Assembly: GCA_900318685.1 (NCBI GenBank)
Contig: ONLL01000011.1
Location: 35,488-99,487 of the forward strand
Length of the DNA stretch: 64,000 nt
Reading direction: 5' to 3'
Origin: an uncultured Prevotellaceae bacterium
Lineage (GTDB): Bacteria > Bacteroidota > Bacteroidia > Bacteroidales > Bacteroidaceae
This document shows, in pieces, positions 1 to 8,716 of this stretch (its first letter is position 1; each line of letters starts with the position of its first letter). Under the pieces are notes generated by a model. The model did not search any database and was not told the origin of the DNA. It saw only the letters and a program-made list of their open reading frames with translations. The position numbers and the translations under genes were made by a program.

Positions 1-2579
1 TCGCGGGCAGCGAGGATGAGCTCGGCGCGGTTCTTCAGGAACTTAAAGCTGACTTCGCCATTCAGGACGAACAGGTTGTTGTTCATCGCGTCGGAAAGGT
101 AGCCACGATTCAGATAGAAGTGCGGGTCAAGCGTAAAAGTCCACTGCTTGAGGTGATAGCGGATGTTTAACTGCGTAGAGTAACGGAAGATGTTCTCCAT
201 TTCCTGCGCCGCGTCGCTGTAGGCATAGCGTTCCCAATTGAACTCATGGAAGGACGAGACGGTCAGATGGTCTATATCATAGATAAGCTCCAGTCTATCC
301 CTCAGGTGCGAGGACTGCTGGCGGTTGTAGCTGAGACCCGTCTGCTCGTCCACCATCGTCAGGATGCCGTATGACTCATTCCAGTGTTCGGACAGCGTGT
401 TCTGGAATTGCAGGTTCTTGGCCAATGTGCGGTCGTAGCTCAGTTCCCCGCCCCAGCTGTTGCCGCCCCTGACGTTCTGCTTCTGCGCCCGATAGCCGCC
501 CGTCTGCGAATTGTAGTGCAGTACGGTGCCGATGGGGTCGTAGGTCTTGGCGTAATTCACGGCGATGCCGAAAGCCTGACTGCCACGGGTGAGCATGAAG
601 TTATAGCGGAGGCTGGCATTGAGCGTCCGAGTGGTCGTGAGGCCCGGATTGCCTTCGTAGATAAACAGCGGATTGGTGTTGTCTGTATAGGCGATGCAGT
701 CAATGAGGTCGGCAGGGTGCTCGTCGTATGAGACATTTCCCCTTAGGCTCATCTGCTGACGGATGCGCCAAGTCAGTTCCAGCGAGGGACGCAGGAGCAG
801 AAGGTTGCGCCAGGCCACGGTGTCGAGGGCTGCACGATGATAGTCGGTCAGTTCGTGGCGGTGCGTCAGTGCGAGGACTGGCTTTAGCGTAAACTTCCGC
901 AGCGTCAGGTTCATGTCCGTCTTCAGTTCGTTGCTCCACTGGTAATCCTCTCTGCGGAAGCTGTTGGCCGCGTCAATCACGTCAGCCCGCAAGCGTTGCT
1001 CATCGCGGAAACGGTAGTCGTAGGCCGTCCTCCATTGTGCATGGAACATGGTCTGCTTCGCGAAGGCATGACTCAGCCCAATCCCCGTAGTCGCGTTCAG
1101 GTGGCGATTCGGAGCCTCGTAGCTTTGGCGGTCGGTGGTCTGCGAGGCGGTTTGCTGGTAGCGATATTCGCCCACGGAGTTTCCATGCTCCTTTGCGTCC
1201 GAGTAGCCTACGTTGGCTCTCGCTGTGATGGAGCCTTTTGGAGTGTAGTAAATCAGGTTGCCGTCGATGGTGCCATTAAACAGTCTTGTTGCTGACAAGG
1301 AGCGGAATGTGGAAGTGTTAACGGGATTGAGCGTTATGCTTTCAAACGTCTCTTGCTCTTCGTGCCTGTTGGTCTCGCCTCGCTCATACCCCGCTTGAGC
1401 CGTCAGATAGAGTGTGCTCTTGGGGCTCAGATTAAGGAATGCTGAGAAGTCGAGTGGTGCCTTGAACTGATGCTCGTAGCTGTCACGCTGGCTGTCAGTC
1501 TGCGTGGGCGTGGTACCGGGGAGGAAGGTCTGCACGTTCTGCCAACTGCTTTGCGGCCGGTCAGTGTGATTTGCCCCAGCAGTCAGGGTCAGGTAGCTGT
1601 CGCCTTGTACCTCGTACCCCGGTCGCCAGGCATGCTTGTAGCCAACAGACCCCATCTGCTGCCGCACGGCGGTTCCTCCGCTCTCTCCACCAAAACTGCC
1701 CATGGTATGCGTCAGAATTTTTTTTGGTTCATCGCCCACATGCCCGAACAGCATCACAGGGTCGGAATCGCTCAGGCGCATACCGTCAATCTGTGCGCCG
1801 TAATTCTTGCTCGTATAGCCCGTCGCCTCCACGCTGCCGTACCACATATCCATAAATCCCGGCTTGATGGTCACGTCGAGCACCTGCTGCTGGTTGCCGT
1901 CGGCCACGCCCGTGCGCTCTTCCAGTTCACTCTTGCGCTCGTATGCCTTCACGTCTGTTACGGCTTCCACAGGCAACCGTTTCAGCAGCAGGTCTTCGCT
2001 CAGAGCCTCCTTGCCGTTCATCCTGATTTGTAGCGGCTTTCCATTCCATAGCAATTGGTCTTCCTCAACGCTCACACCCGGCAGCTTCCGAATCAAGTCC
2101 ATCAGACGGTCGCCGTCCTCCATCTGGAACGCGCCGGGGTTGAATACCACCGTGTCGCCACGCATATAGAAGCGACGCTGTGCGCCCTTTACCAGCACTT
2201 CCTTCAGTAGTACCTCGCTGGGCTGTAGCAGGATGTCGTCGATGTGGATGGTGTCGCCTGTCTCTGATCCCTTCAAGCGGACAACACTTGTCTTATAACC
2301 CAAAAACCTGGCACGGATGGTGATGTTGGTCATTCCACCGCAGCGGAAATGGTAACGTCCGAGCGAGTCGGTATATTGTACTTCGTCCGACTGTGCCCAG
2401 CCAGGTATTACCTCCGTTATTTCTACGTGTACGCCCTCCAACGGTTCATGTGTCTCTGCGTCAAGCACACGGCCTTGAAACACGTCGGGCATGATTGCAT
2501 GTGCAGTCTGTATGCCAAAGAAAAGGCATAGCAAGGGCAGGATGCGGAACCATCCGCATCGAAAGAGATTATTATCCAT
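1..2579 (-). CDS. Outer-membrane beta-barrel receptor (TonB-dependent-receptor-like), 3' end outside window
   Basis: The minus-strand frame starts at the ATG at 2579 and stays open to the window edge, about 859 codons. It encodes a signal peptide, then a carboxypeptidase-regulatory-like fold (around residues 30-110), then a plug-like region with the RGDTVVFN motif and an IRKLPGVSVE stretch. The rest is beta-barrel sequence rich in alternating aromatic and polar residues with many Tyr, Asn and Gln. The same RGDT(V/L)V pattern occurs in the barrel gene at 37285-40125, so both belong to the 'outer membrane beta-barrel family' group of TonB-receptor relatives. No SusD partner is visible. It begins 12 bp after the HTH regulator gene and is probably cotranscribed with it. 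The substrate cannot be predicted and the C-terminus is not in the window. Confidence 0.85.
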   Translation of the reverse strand, partial: MDNNLFRCGWFRILPLLCLFFGIQTAHAIMPDVFQGRVLDAETHEPLEGVHVEITEVIPGWAQSDEVQYTDSLGRYHFRCGGMTNITIRARFLGYKTSVVRLKGSETGDTIHIDDILLQPSEVLLKEVLVKGAQRRFYMRGDTVVFNPGAFQMEDGDRLMDLIRKLPGVSVEEDQLLWNGKPLQIRMNGKEALSEDLLLKRLPVEAVTDVKAYERKSELEERTGVADGNQQQVLDVTIKPGFMDMWYGSVEATGYTSKNYGAQIDGMRLSDSDPVMLFGHVGDEPKKILTHTMGSFGGESGGTAVRQQMGSVGYKHAWRPGYEVQGDSYLTLTAGANHTDRPQSSWQNVQTFLPGTTPTQTDSQRDSYEHQFKAPLDFSAFLNLSPKSTLYLTAQAGYERGETNRHEEQETFESITLNPVNTSTFRSLSATRLFNGTIDGNLIYYTPKGSITARANVGYSDAKEHGNSVGEYRYQQTASQTTDRQSYEAPNRHLNATTGIGLSHAFAKQTMFHAQWRTAYDYRFRDEQRLRADVIDAANSFRREDYQWSNELKTDMNLTLRKFTLKPVLALTHRHELTDYHRAALDTVAWRNLLLLRPSLELTWRIRQQMSLRGNVSYDEHPADLIDCIAYTDNTNPLFIYEGNPGLTTTRTLNASLRYNFMLTRGSQAFGIAVNYAKTYDPIGTVLHYNSQTGGYRAQKQNVRGGNSWGGELSYDRTLAKNLQFQNTLSEHWNESYGILTMVDEQTGLSYNRQQSSHLRDRLELIYDIDHLTVSSFHEFNWERYAYSDAAQEMENIFRYSTQLNIRYHLKQWTFTLDPHFYLNRGYLSDAMNNNLFVLNGEVSFKFLKNRAELILAAR

Positions 2580-2591
2580 AAGAATGATTGT

Positions 2592-4205
2592 TTAGAAGTT
2601 CGCTATTATCTGGTCAAAGGACACAGCGGAATCAGTGATGCCAAACCCTTCCTTTTTTAGTTTCTGTTTCCGGTGTTGTATGGCAGAGACGGAGATAAGA
2701 TAGATGGCGGATAGTGCGGTATTGGAGAGTTGTAGTCGGGCCAACATACACAGGCGAATGTCCTCTTCGCTGAACTGTGGGTGGGCCGCTCGCAAACGGC
2801 TGACGAAATTGCCGTCGGCAGTGTCAAGGGTCATCTCTATTTCGTGCCAGTTACGGGCGTTGATAACAGTGCGCTTGCCAGCTGTAGGCTCTAGCATGTC
2901 GAGAATCTCACTTTTGTCCATAATATGACCGCGCAACATCGAAATCACGGTATCTTTCTGTCGTATGCGTTCTGCCAACAGTTCTGCCTCGTGCAGATGG
3001 GCAGCCCTTTCAGTTTCATGCTTGCGTCGTACACCCCTCAGCCAGTTTCTGAGAACGAGAAGAAGGACAATCACAGTCAGCACAATAACAATAATAACCG
3101 TTGTCATTAGTCGCCGTTGAAGCATCATAGATTTCTTCACATAGCCTGGTCCCAAAAAGGTATCGCGATGGATTGCGTAGTCCTGCTCAGCCTGTCTCGT
3201 CTCGCTTTCATACGATGGTTGCCGATGCTTTGTATCATCTTCTTTATGCTCTTGTTGCGCATCTGCATACATGCCAATAGGCACGCTGATTTCCATTATA
3301 TTAGAAAGATCAAAAGACCCACTGGCAGCGCACGTATATGAAAAGTCGTCGTGGGGTAATGCCCAAAGCGAATCCAATCCCTGATATACGGAATCTAAGA
3401 CTATTGGGGACAAACGCTCTTCGCAATGCTTGGCCGCAATGTCGGTGATGCGTACCAAAGAACCAAAGTGATGCAGATCAAAGGGTGAACGGTTGAGTAC
3501 CGCACGTCCGTAGTCGTTAAGTATCGTCAACAGCCAATGTGGCTGGCCAGGCAACTGGCGATAGTGTTCAAGTGCATAACGCAAGTACATCTGCAATTGG
3601 ACTGCATTGTTATGAGGCAGGTAATCAGCAAACCTGTCATAGGCACGGTAGGCCAGAGCATGGTCTCCGGTTGTCTCGGCACAATGAATGGCTAAATGAA
3701 AGAGCTGGTTTTTCTGCAGAGGAAGAATATTGTCACTTGGTTGACGAGTTAGCACAAAACAAATACGCCCGAAGCGACACAAAGCATCATTGTCATCGCT
3801 TGTACCGCCAAGACTCGCCTGTTCATAATAATGGAACACATGCATGAGGGCAGCGTCATCAAGTAATGCTTGGTTGTCCGCTTCCTGATTGTCCGCTTCG
3901 CGCTTAAAGTTCCATGCCTCTGCATCCGACGAGAGGCAGGATGCTGTGTCGGCATGGTTCAGATACCATCTCTCTTCGTTCACTAAAGCCCTCAGAAGGT
4001 CATAAAGCATCTGCGAACTATCTGTCAGCCTTGTTGTATCTACTTGCGCCAACATCCTTTCCGTGCTGTCTACGTCTGTGAATACCATGTTTTCTGCGCC
4101 ATTGAGCAAGCGCTTCTGCGGCAAGTCTCGAAAGTTCCATCCGATGCCACCCACTAAGACCAGCATCAGGGCTGCAACGATGATTCCAATTGTCTTCCTT
4201 TTCAT
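2592..4205 (-). CDS. Membrane-anchored HTH regulator with large periplasmic/TPR-like region
   Basis: 537 aa from the ATG at 4205. An upstream in-frame ATG at 4241 would add 12 residues ahead of the signal anchor and overlap the promoter. The N-terminus is a hydrophobic anchor (residues 5-20). A long helical, TPR-like region follows, then a strong transmembrane helix (about 367-387), a charged coiled coil (390-440), and a C-terminal helix-turn-helix segment (about 478-518) of the Bacteroidetes type in which EDIRLCMLARL is followed by SVSAIQHRKQKLKK. The topology suggests a periplasmic sensor with a cytoplasmic DNA-binding tail. It sits directly upstream of the receptor gene on the same strand, which suggests it controls that receptor. 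The HTH function is inferred from sequence pattern; the ligand is unknown. Confidence 0.7.
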   Translation of the reverse strand: MKRKTIGIIVAALMLVLVGGIGWNFRDLPQKRLLNGAENMVFTDVDSTERMLAQVDTTRLTDSSQMLYDLLRALVNEERWYLNHADTASCLSSDAEAWNFKREADNQEADNQALLDDAALMHVFHYYEQASLGGTSDDNDALCRFGRICFVLTRQPSDNILPLQKNQLFHLAIHCAETTGDHALAYRAYDRFADYLPHNNAVQLQMYLRYALEHYRQLPGQPHWLLTILNDYGRAVLNRSPFDLHHFGSLVRITDIAAKHCEERLSPIVLDSVYQGLDSLWALPHDDFSYTCAASGSFDLSNIMEISVPIGMYADAQQEHKEDDTKHRQPSYESETRQAEQDYAIHRDTFLGPGYVKKSMMLQRRLMTTVIIVIVLTVIVLLLVLRNWLRGVRRKHETERAAHLHEAELLAERIRQKDTVISMLRGHIMDKSEILDMLEPTAGKRTVINARNWHEIEMTLDTADGNFVSRLRAAHPQFSEEDIRLCMLARLQLSNTALSAIYLISVSAIQHRKQKLKKEGFGITDSAVSFDQIIANF

Positions 4206-4227
4206 GTTTTTTTTCGTTTTGACGCTG

Positions 4228-4235
4228 CAAAGGTA
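4228..4235 (-). promoter_or_regulatory. Bacteroidetes-type -7 box upstream of the HTH regulator
   Basis: On the minus strand this reads TACCTTTG, a match to the TAnnTTTG consensus, with a weak CTTG at the -33 position (4256-4259). It lies 23 bp before the regulator start codon at 4205 and supports that start. Confidence 0.6.
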
Positions 4236-4267
4236 CGGCATTTCTAAGACATCCGCAAGGAAATAGG

Positions 4268-4285
4268 GTGGAAAACGTATTCCAC
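4268..4285. promoter_or_regulatory. Candidate operator GTGGAA-N6-TTCCAC
   Basis: Perfect 6-bp inverted repeat just upstream of the regulator's -33 region. The GGGTGGAAAA half also recurs as an inverted pair at 4322-4331 and 4347-4356. This arrangement is typical of autoregulator sites; which protein binds is not shown by sequence. Confidence 0.4.
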
Positions 4286-4321
4286 ATGTTATTACTTTAT
4301 TTTCAGCTTATTAATAGATGT

Positions 4322-4356
4322 TTTTCCACCCTTTTTCCATCTTGTTGGGTGGAAAA
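4322..4356. repeat. Inverted repeat TTTTCCACCC / GGGTGGAAAA
   Basis: Perfect 10-bp arms at 4322-4331 and 4347-4356, sharing the GGGTGGAAAA half-site with the palindrome at 4268-4285. It could be a second operator for the divergent regulator/receptor unit. Confidence 0.5.
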
Positions 4357-4612
4357 GTACATTGTAAACAATCCGAACAACTCCATTTAGAATAAAAATA
4401 GTTACAGCGATTGCACTGATTTCTCGAAGATGTTCCATATGCATTGTTTAAGGGAAATTCCAACTTCAGCATGAATCAAAGTGAGTGTGTGGTCCGCCCG
4501 TAACGAGCGTAACACTCATTGGCATACTAACGAGACAGGGTGCAAGGGGTTGTAGTCTGAAAGTATATGAGTTGATAAAGAAAAACATATTGGTTTGCCT
4601 ATGTAAGTATTA

Positions 4613-4712
4613 TACTTTTGTGTACTAAACATACTACTTTGTAGTGGCTTTGAGGCACTTTAGTACACCAAGGACGGCCTCTTTATATATACAAGGAGGC
4701 TGTCGGACAACT
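4613..4712 (+). ncRNA. Candidate small structured transcript
   Basis: A TACTTTTG -7 box at 4613-4620 is followed at once by a 9-bp perfect hairpin (TGTACTAAA with TTTAGTACA, about 4621-4667). A second imperfect GC-rich hairpin then runs into a 20-bp copy of the unit that is tandemly repeated at 13533-13730. No ORF of useful length follows. It is a candidate small RNA or repeat remnant only; no family is recognised. Confidence 0.25.
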
Positions 4713-4825
4713 TCAAAAGTGCCGTGTTCGGTCAGCAGTATCTATAATGGCACGGAGTTCCTCGTTGCAAAATGATATCAAAAAATGGTAGCAAATGCCC
4801 ATTATTGCCAGTCTAATATCACAAT

Positions 4826-4896
4826 ATCACCAATAATATCACACTGCATATCACTGAAATTCACCCAGTTAAGTGCAGTGTGATATTGGTGATATT
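4826..4896. repeat. Long inverted repeat built on AATATCAC
   Basis: The left arm (4826-4848) and right arm (4874-4893) pair almost completely, the left carrying 3 extra bases. The core is ATATCACACTGCA. It lies in the otherwise gene-free 4.2-5.0 kb stretch, just outside the IS remnant. Confidence 0.6.
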
Positions 4897-4990
4897 AGTT
4901 TTTGATATTTTTTGAGCCCCCTGCCTAAAATCTAGACCTAATAGCTCAATCTACGCCAAGAATGTTAATTTGTGTATTTATATATATATA

Positions 4991-5730
4991 ATCACTAGTG
5001 TCCAAAGAAATTTAGAATAGCCATCCCTGGCCGTCATCCTCTGGTTCTAATTTAGAATTATCAATTCGATTAAATAGCTCGGACACGGGCATCTTCTCAA
5101 AGAGGACCAGCCCGATTGCTTGAGAGAAAATGTAAAGATTCTGTTCAATATGAAACAATTTCTTGGCAATGACAAGCAGCAGATAGTCACAGACAGCAAT
5201 CCAAATCTGTGCAAATACAGCATTCTTCGTCGTCCCGAAGAACGACTTGACGTGCAGGTGCTGCTTGATCCACTTGAAGAACAACTCAATCTGCCAGCAC
5301 TCCCGATAGAGTTCAGCAACAGTGAGTGCTTCAATGATGAAGTTGTTTGTCAGAAACCTGTACACATTGTTCGTGGCAAAGTCTTCGTAGACGACCATGC
5401 GCATCATCTCCGGATAGTCCTTGGAAACGAACAGCTGGAACGATCGGTGAACTGGGCATAGCTCATCACACGAAACTGGTCACGACAGGTGAACTTCAGG
5501 GCATGGAAATCACCGCGATATTTGTCAACACATTTCTGAAACTCATTCTCTGGAACCAAATCCATCAACTGAGAAAAGACGGTCTTCCCGATAGGCATAG
5601 CGAGTCTAAATTGGATAAATACTATATCCAATAGAACGAAATTTTTATCGAAAAATTTACAAACCGTCATAACAAGTTGAGCTTTAACCAATTAGAAGTA
5701 CTCGAAAATTTTTCTTTGGACTGTAGTGAT
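4991..5730 (-). mobile_element. Deleted IS4-type insertion sequence
   Basis: Terminal inverted repeats are visible: 4991-5013 matches the reverse complement of 5706-5730, sharing ATCACTA, GTCCAAAGAAA and an ATTT end with a few mismatches. Between them lies a transposase remnant. Both flanks are AT-rich (TATATATA on the left, ATATAATATA on the right), so a target duplication cannot be read with confidence. The total length of about 740 bp is roughly half that of an intact element. Confidence 0.75.
5012..5598 (-). pseudogene. IS4-family transposase, internally deleted and frameshifted
   Basis: The N-terminal part (5404-5598, from an ATG beginning MPIGKTVFSQLMD) carries the start of an IS4-type transposase. 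The C-terminal part (5012-5437) resumes in another frame at LFVSKDYPEMM and runs to the normal end. The join is at about 5432-5443. The middle of the protein, where the first two catalytic Asp residues belong, is missing. The C-terminal signature reads YRECWQIELFFKWIK, so the Arg of the Y-R-E-K motif is replaced by Cys. The element is therefore inactive twice over. Confidence 0.85.
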
Positions 5731-5754
5731 ATATAATATAGATAATAATCTATC

Positions 5755-5779
5755 TTTCAAGGGGGGGGACCCCTTGAAA
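5755..5779 (-). terminator. Hairpin downstream of the aldo/keto reductase gene
   Basis: Perfect 10-bp stem (TTTCAAGGGG with CCCCTTGAAA) and a 5-nt loop, about 40 bp beyond the stop codon at 5817. No clean T-run follows on the minus strand, so it could equally protect the 3' end. Confidence 0.45.
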
Positions 5780-5816
5780 AATAAACTGTGAATTGTGAAT
5801 CTGTGAATGAGGTCTG

Positions 5817-7208
5817 TCAGCTTCGTTTCAATTCCTCGATGAAGCGACTGATGCGGTCGAGCTCCTCTGGAATACGAATCTGCTGCGGACAATGCTTCTC
5901 GTGAATGCAGCGACCACACTTGATGCAATGGTCAGGCTGACGCTCGCGCTCCACCTCTCGGTCGAGGCTGATGAGATAGCGGCGGCGATTCTCACGGTAC
6001 TGCGGATCACCAGCATCCAAGGGCAGTCGGCCCTCAATCTTCATCTTGTTGTAATGAGTGAAGATGGTGGGGATATCGATGCCGTAGGGACAGGGCATGC
6101 AGTACTGGCAGGCATTGCAGGGGATGGTCTCCTCCTCCATCATCTGATGCGCAATCTTGGTGTCGAGCTTTTCCTGTTCTTCTTTAGTCAGCGGCACTAA
6201 GGGACAGTAGCTGAGCAGATTATCCTTCAGATGCTCAGTAAAGGTCATACCACTCAGCACGGTCAGCACGCCCTCAGGAGTGCCAGCATAGCGGAACGCC
6301 CAGGAAGCGATGCTCTTCTCCGGATTCATCTGCTTCAGCTCGCTGACCACATACTGCGGAACTTTGGCCAGTCGGCCTCCCAGCAACGGCTCCATGATGA
6401 CAGCAGGAATGCCCAGCCTGTGCAACTCGGCATAGAGATAGCTGGCATCCACATTGCCGTCGTTGATCTCGTTGGCATAGTTCCAGTCGAGCCAGTTCAG
6501 CTCAATCTGCACAAAGTCCCAATGGTACTTGTCTTGCAGGGTAAGCACCTCGTCGAACACCTCCTGGCGCCCGTGGAACGAGAATCCGAGGTTGCGTATG
6601 CGTCCAGCCTTGCGCTCCTCGACGAGGAAGTCCATGATGCCGTTGTCGACATAGCGTTTGTAGAACTCCTCCATACTCCCGCCTATAGCATGCAGCAGGT
6701 AGTAGTCAATGTAGTCCACTTGCAGCTCCTTCATCGACTCATAGTACATCTTCTTGGCTCCTTCGGGCGTCTGCGAGTCGGGCGAGAAGTTCGACAGTTT
6801 CGTAGCCACGAAGTACTTGTCGCGAGGCAGTCGGCTTTGTGCTTTCAAGGCGATGCCTGTGCAGCGCTCCGACTCTCCACGGCAATAGACAGGACTGGTA
6901 TCGAAGTAGTTCACACCATGCTCGATAGCATAGTCTATCTGATGATTGATCAATTCCTGGTCGAACTCCTCCGTACCCTCCTTCATGGGCAGGCGCATCA
7001 TACCATAGCCCAGCAGCGACACCTGGTCGCCTGTGTTAGGATTAGTGCGGTAGGTCATCTGACCTGTGGGTGGCTCAACTTGATTCTTATAATTGTCGAC
7101 TGAGGCATCGCTGCTCTTCTTACCTGCACAGGCTGCCACAGCTGCAGCTCCTCCTACTCCAAGAAGTTTTAGGAAGGAACGTCTATCCAGATTTTTGTTT
7201 TGTTTCAT
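5817..7208 (-). CDS. Tat-exported aldo/keto reductase lipoprotein with C-terminal 4Fe-4S ferredoxin region
   Basis: 463 aa from the ATG at 7208; a farther upstream ATG at 7247 would place 13 residues before the signal. The N-terminus has a twin-arginine motif (DRRSFLK, residues 8-14) and a VAAC lipobox (Cys27), so export by Tat and lipid anchoring are likely. The aldo/keto reductase barrel follows, with the catalytic set visible in NYFDTSPVY, ATKL and LLH. The C-terminal third holds two iron-sulfur motifs, CNACQYCMPCPYG and CIKCGRC. Four bases separate it from the polyferredoxin gene upstream. The context suggests a periplasmic reductase fed electrons from the membrane; the substrate is unknown. 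Confidence 0.85.
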   Translation of the reverse strand: MKQNKNLDRRSFLKLLGVGGAAAVAACAGKKSSDASVDNYKNQVEPPTGQMTYRTNPNTGDQVSLLGYGMMRLPMKEGTEEFDQELINHQIDYAIEHGVNYFDTSPVYCRGESERCTGIALKAQSRLPRDKYFVATKLSNFSPDSQTPEGAKKMYYESMKELQVDYIDYYLLHAIGGSMEEFYKRYVDNGIMDFLVEERKAGRIRNLGFSFHGRQEVFDEVLTLQDKYHWDFVQIELNWLDWNYANEINDGNVDASYLYAELHRLGIPAVIMEPLLGGRLAKVPQYVVSELKQMNPEKSIASWAFRYAGTPEGVLTVLSGMTFTEHLKDNLLSYCPLVPLTKEEQEKLDTKIAHQMMEEETIPCNACQYCMPCPYGIDIPTIFTHYNKMKIEGRLPLDAGDPQYRENRRRYLISLDREVERERQPDHCIKCGRCIHEKHCPQQIRIPEELDRISRFIEELKRS

Positions 7209-7212
7209 GGCT

Positions 7213-8688
7213 CTATATCTTCTTATGTACTTCATGACCTTCCACATGTATCGCAGAGAGAGGTCTCACAGGACAAACATATTCACAAGCTCCGCAACCG
7301 ATGCAGGCAGCTTCGTTGATAGCGGGGACAGAGGGCGACAGATCGTCGTCAGGATCTGATGGAACCATTGTTATAGCTCCAGCAGGACAGTGACGCTCGC
7401 AGTTGCCACACTCAGCCTCGCCCTTGGCCGAGATGCACTCACTGACCACGACGATGGCATGACCAATCTGTATGCTCGACTTATCGACGGCATCGATGGG
7501 CTTGATGGCTCCAGCAGGACATACCTCCGAACAGCGTGTACACTCAGAACGGCACCAGCCGCGATCATACTGCATCTCAGGCTGCATCAGGCTCATCAGG
7601 CTGTTGCTGGGGCGCAGCACGCCATTAGGACACTCAGAGACGCAGAGCTGACAGCCCGTGCAGCGCGTAGCCATATTCTTGGCCGACAGCGATCCTGGAG
7701 GCGTCAGAGGCGTCAGGCGCATAGGACTCTGCTTGGCCTGGATAGCAGCCAGACCGCCATCCACCAGCTTGTCCTGAGCCAATGCGGCTGTAGTGGCCAT
7801 AGCAGTTGCCAGGAGGAAAGAGCGCTTGGTCGGGTCGACATTCGCCTTCGCTTCGACCATCTTCACCTTTCCGCGATAGGGCTTGTATGACAACGCATTA
7901 GACTTGCATTTATCAATGCAGTCGCCACATACCACGCAGCGAGAATAATCGATGCGATGGTTCTTGAAGTCGATGCACGAGGCTTTACAATTCCTGGCAC
8001 AGAGCGAGCAGTTGTGGCACTTGTCAGTGTCAATCTGTATGCGCAGCCAAGAGAATCGGGACAGGAACGAGAGCAGCGTACCCACAGGACAGATGGTGTT
8101 GCAATAGGTGCGTCCTCCCCTCCAAGCAAGCACCACGAGCAGCACCAGCGTTGCTACGGCAATGATGAGCACAGGCAGCGACTTCAGCCATACGTCGACT
8201 GAATAGAAGGCATAGCTGTCAGCGCGTTCTGCGATGCCAGCCAGCACATTGTTGCCCAGCTGCCACAGCGGCTGGAAGATGAGTGTCACGATGCGGCCAA
8301 AGGCACTGTAGGGAGCCAGCAGCTGCACCAAGCTTCCAATGCCAGCCAAGAAGGCCACCACCATCACGGCCAGCATACCATAGCGCAGCCAACGCATCTC
8401 GGGCGAATAGCTGTAGGGGAGCTTCTTGCCTTTCTTGCCCAGCCATCCGAAGATGTCCTGCAAGATGCCCAGCGGACAGATGACGGAACAATAGATGCGG
8501 CCGAAGATGAGTGTCAGCACTGCCAAGAGGACAATGACCAACACATTCAAGGCGAGGATGGCCTCCAGCGCCTGTGTCTTTGCCATCCATCCCAGCCAGG
8601 CATGAGCCGTACCCGTGAAGTCGAGGAACAGCCACGTCAGGCCCAACAGAAAGATGGTAGCCAATACGATTCGGATTTTCCTTAGCAT
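7213..8688 (-). CDS. NapH-like membrane polyferredoxin fused to a NapG-like ferredoxin module
   Basis: 491 aa. Four membrane helices (about 5-24, 43-63, 104-124, 170-189) carry the two CxxxCP motifs of NapH-type quinol oxidases (C67-C71 and C196-C200). Two 4Fe-4S motifs follow (C224-C238, C251-C261). Next comes a second signal-like segment, KRSFLL plus a hydrophobic stretch (288-304), and then four more Cys clusters (C343-C353, C379-C390, C427-C434, C462-C472). The order matches NapH joined to NapG in one chain. It probably takes electrons from menaquinol to exported redox proteins. It lies between tatC and the Tat-exported reductase in one operon. Partner and direction of electron flow are inferred. 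Confidence 0.8.
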   Translation of the reverse strand: MLRKIRIVLATIFLLGLTWLFLDFTGTAHAWLGWMAKTQALEAILALNVLVIVLLAVLTLIFGRIYCSVICPLGILQDIFGWLGKKGKKLPYSYSPEMRWLRYGMLAVMVVAFLAGIGSLVQLLAPYSAFGRIVTLIFQPLWQLGNNVLAGIAERADSYAFYSVDVWLKSLPVLIIAVATLVLLVVLAWRGGRTYCNTICPVGTLLSFLSRFSWLRIQIDTDKCHNCSLCARNCKASCIDFKNHRIDYSRCVVCGDCIDKCKSNALSYKPYRGKVKMVEAKANVDPTKRSFLLATAMATTAALAQDKLVDGGLAAIQAKQSPMRLTPLTPPGSLSAKNMATRCTGCQLCVSECPNGVLRPSNSLMSLMQPEMQYDRGWCRSECTRCSEVCPAGAIKPIDAVDKSSIQIGHAIVVVSECISAKGEAECGNCERHCPAGAITMVPSDPDDDLSPSVPAINEAACIGCGACEYVCPVRPLSAIHVEGHEVHKKI

Positions 8689-8716
8689 ATGAACATTATA
8701 TTTTACTGATTAATAG

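Noticed and set aside
1-2579. SusC-type starch utilisation receptor
   Set aside because: No SusD gene, no glycoside hydrolases and the motif set fits the other barrel family.
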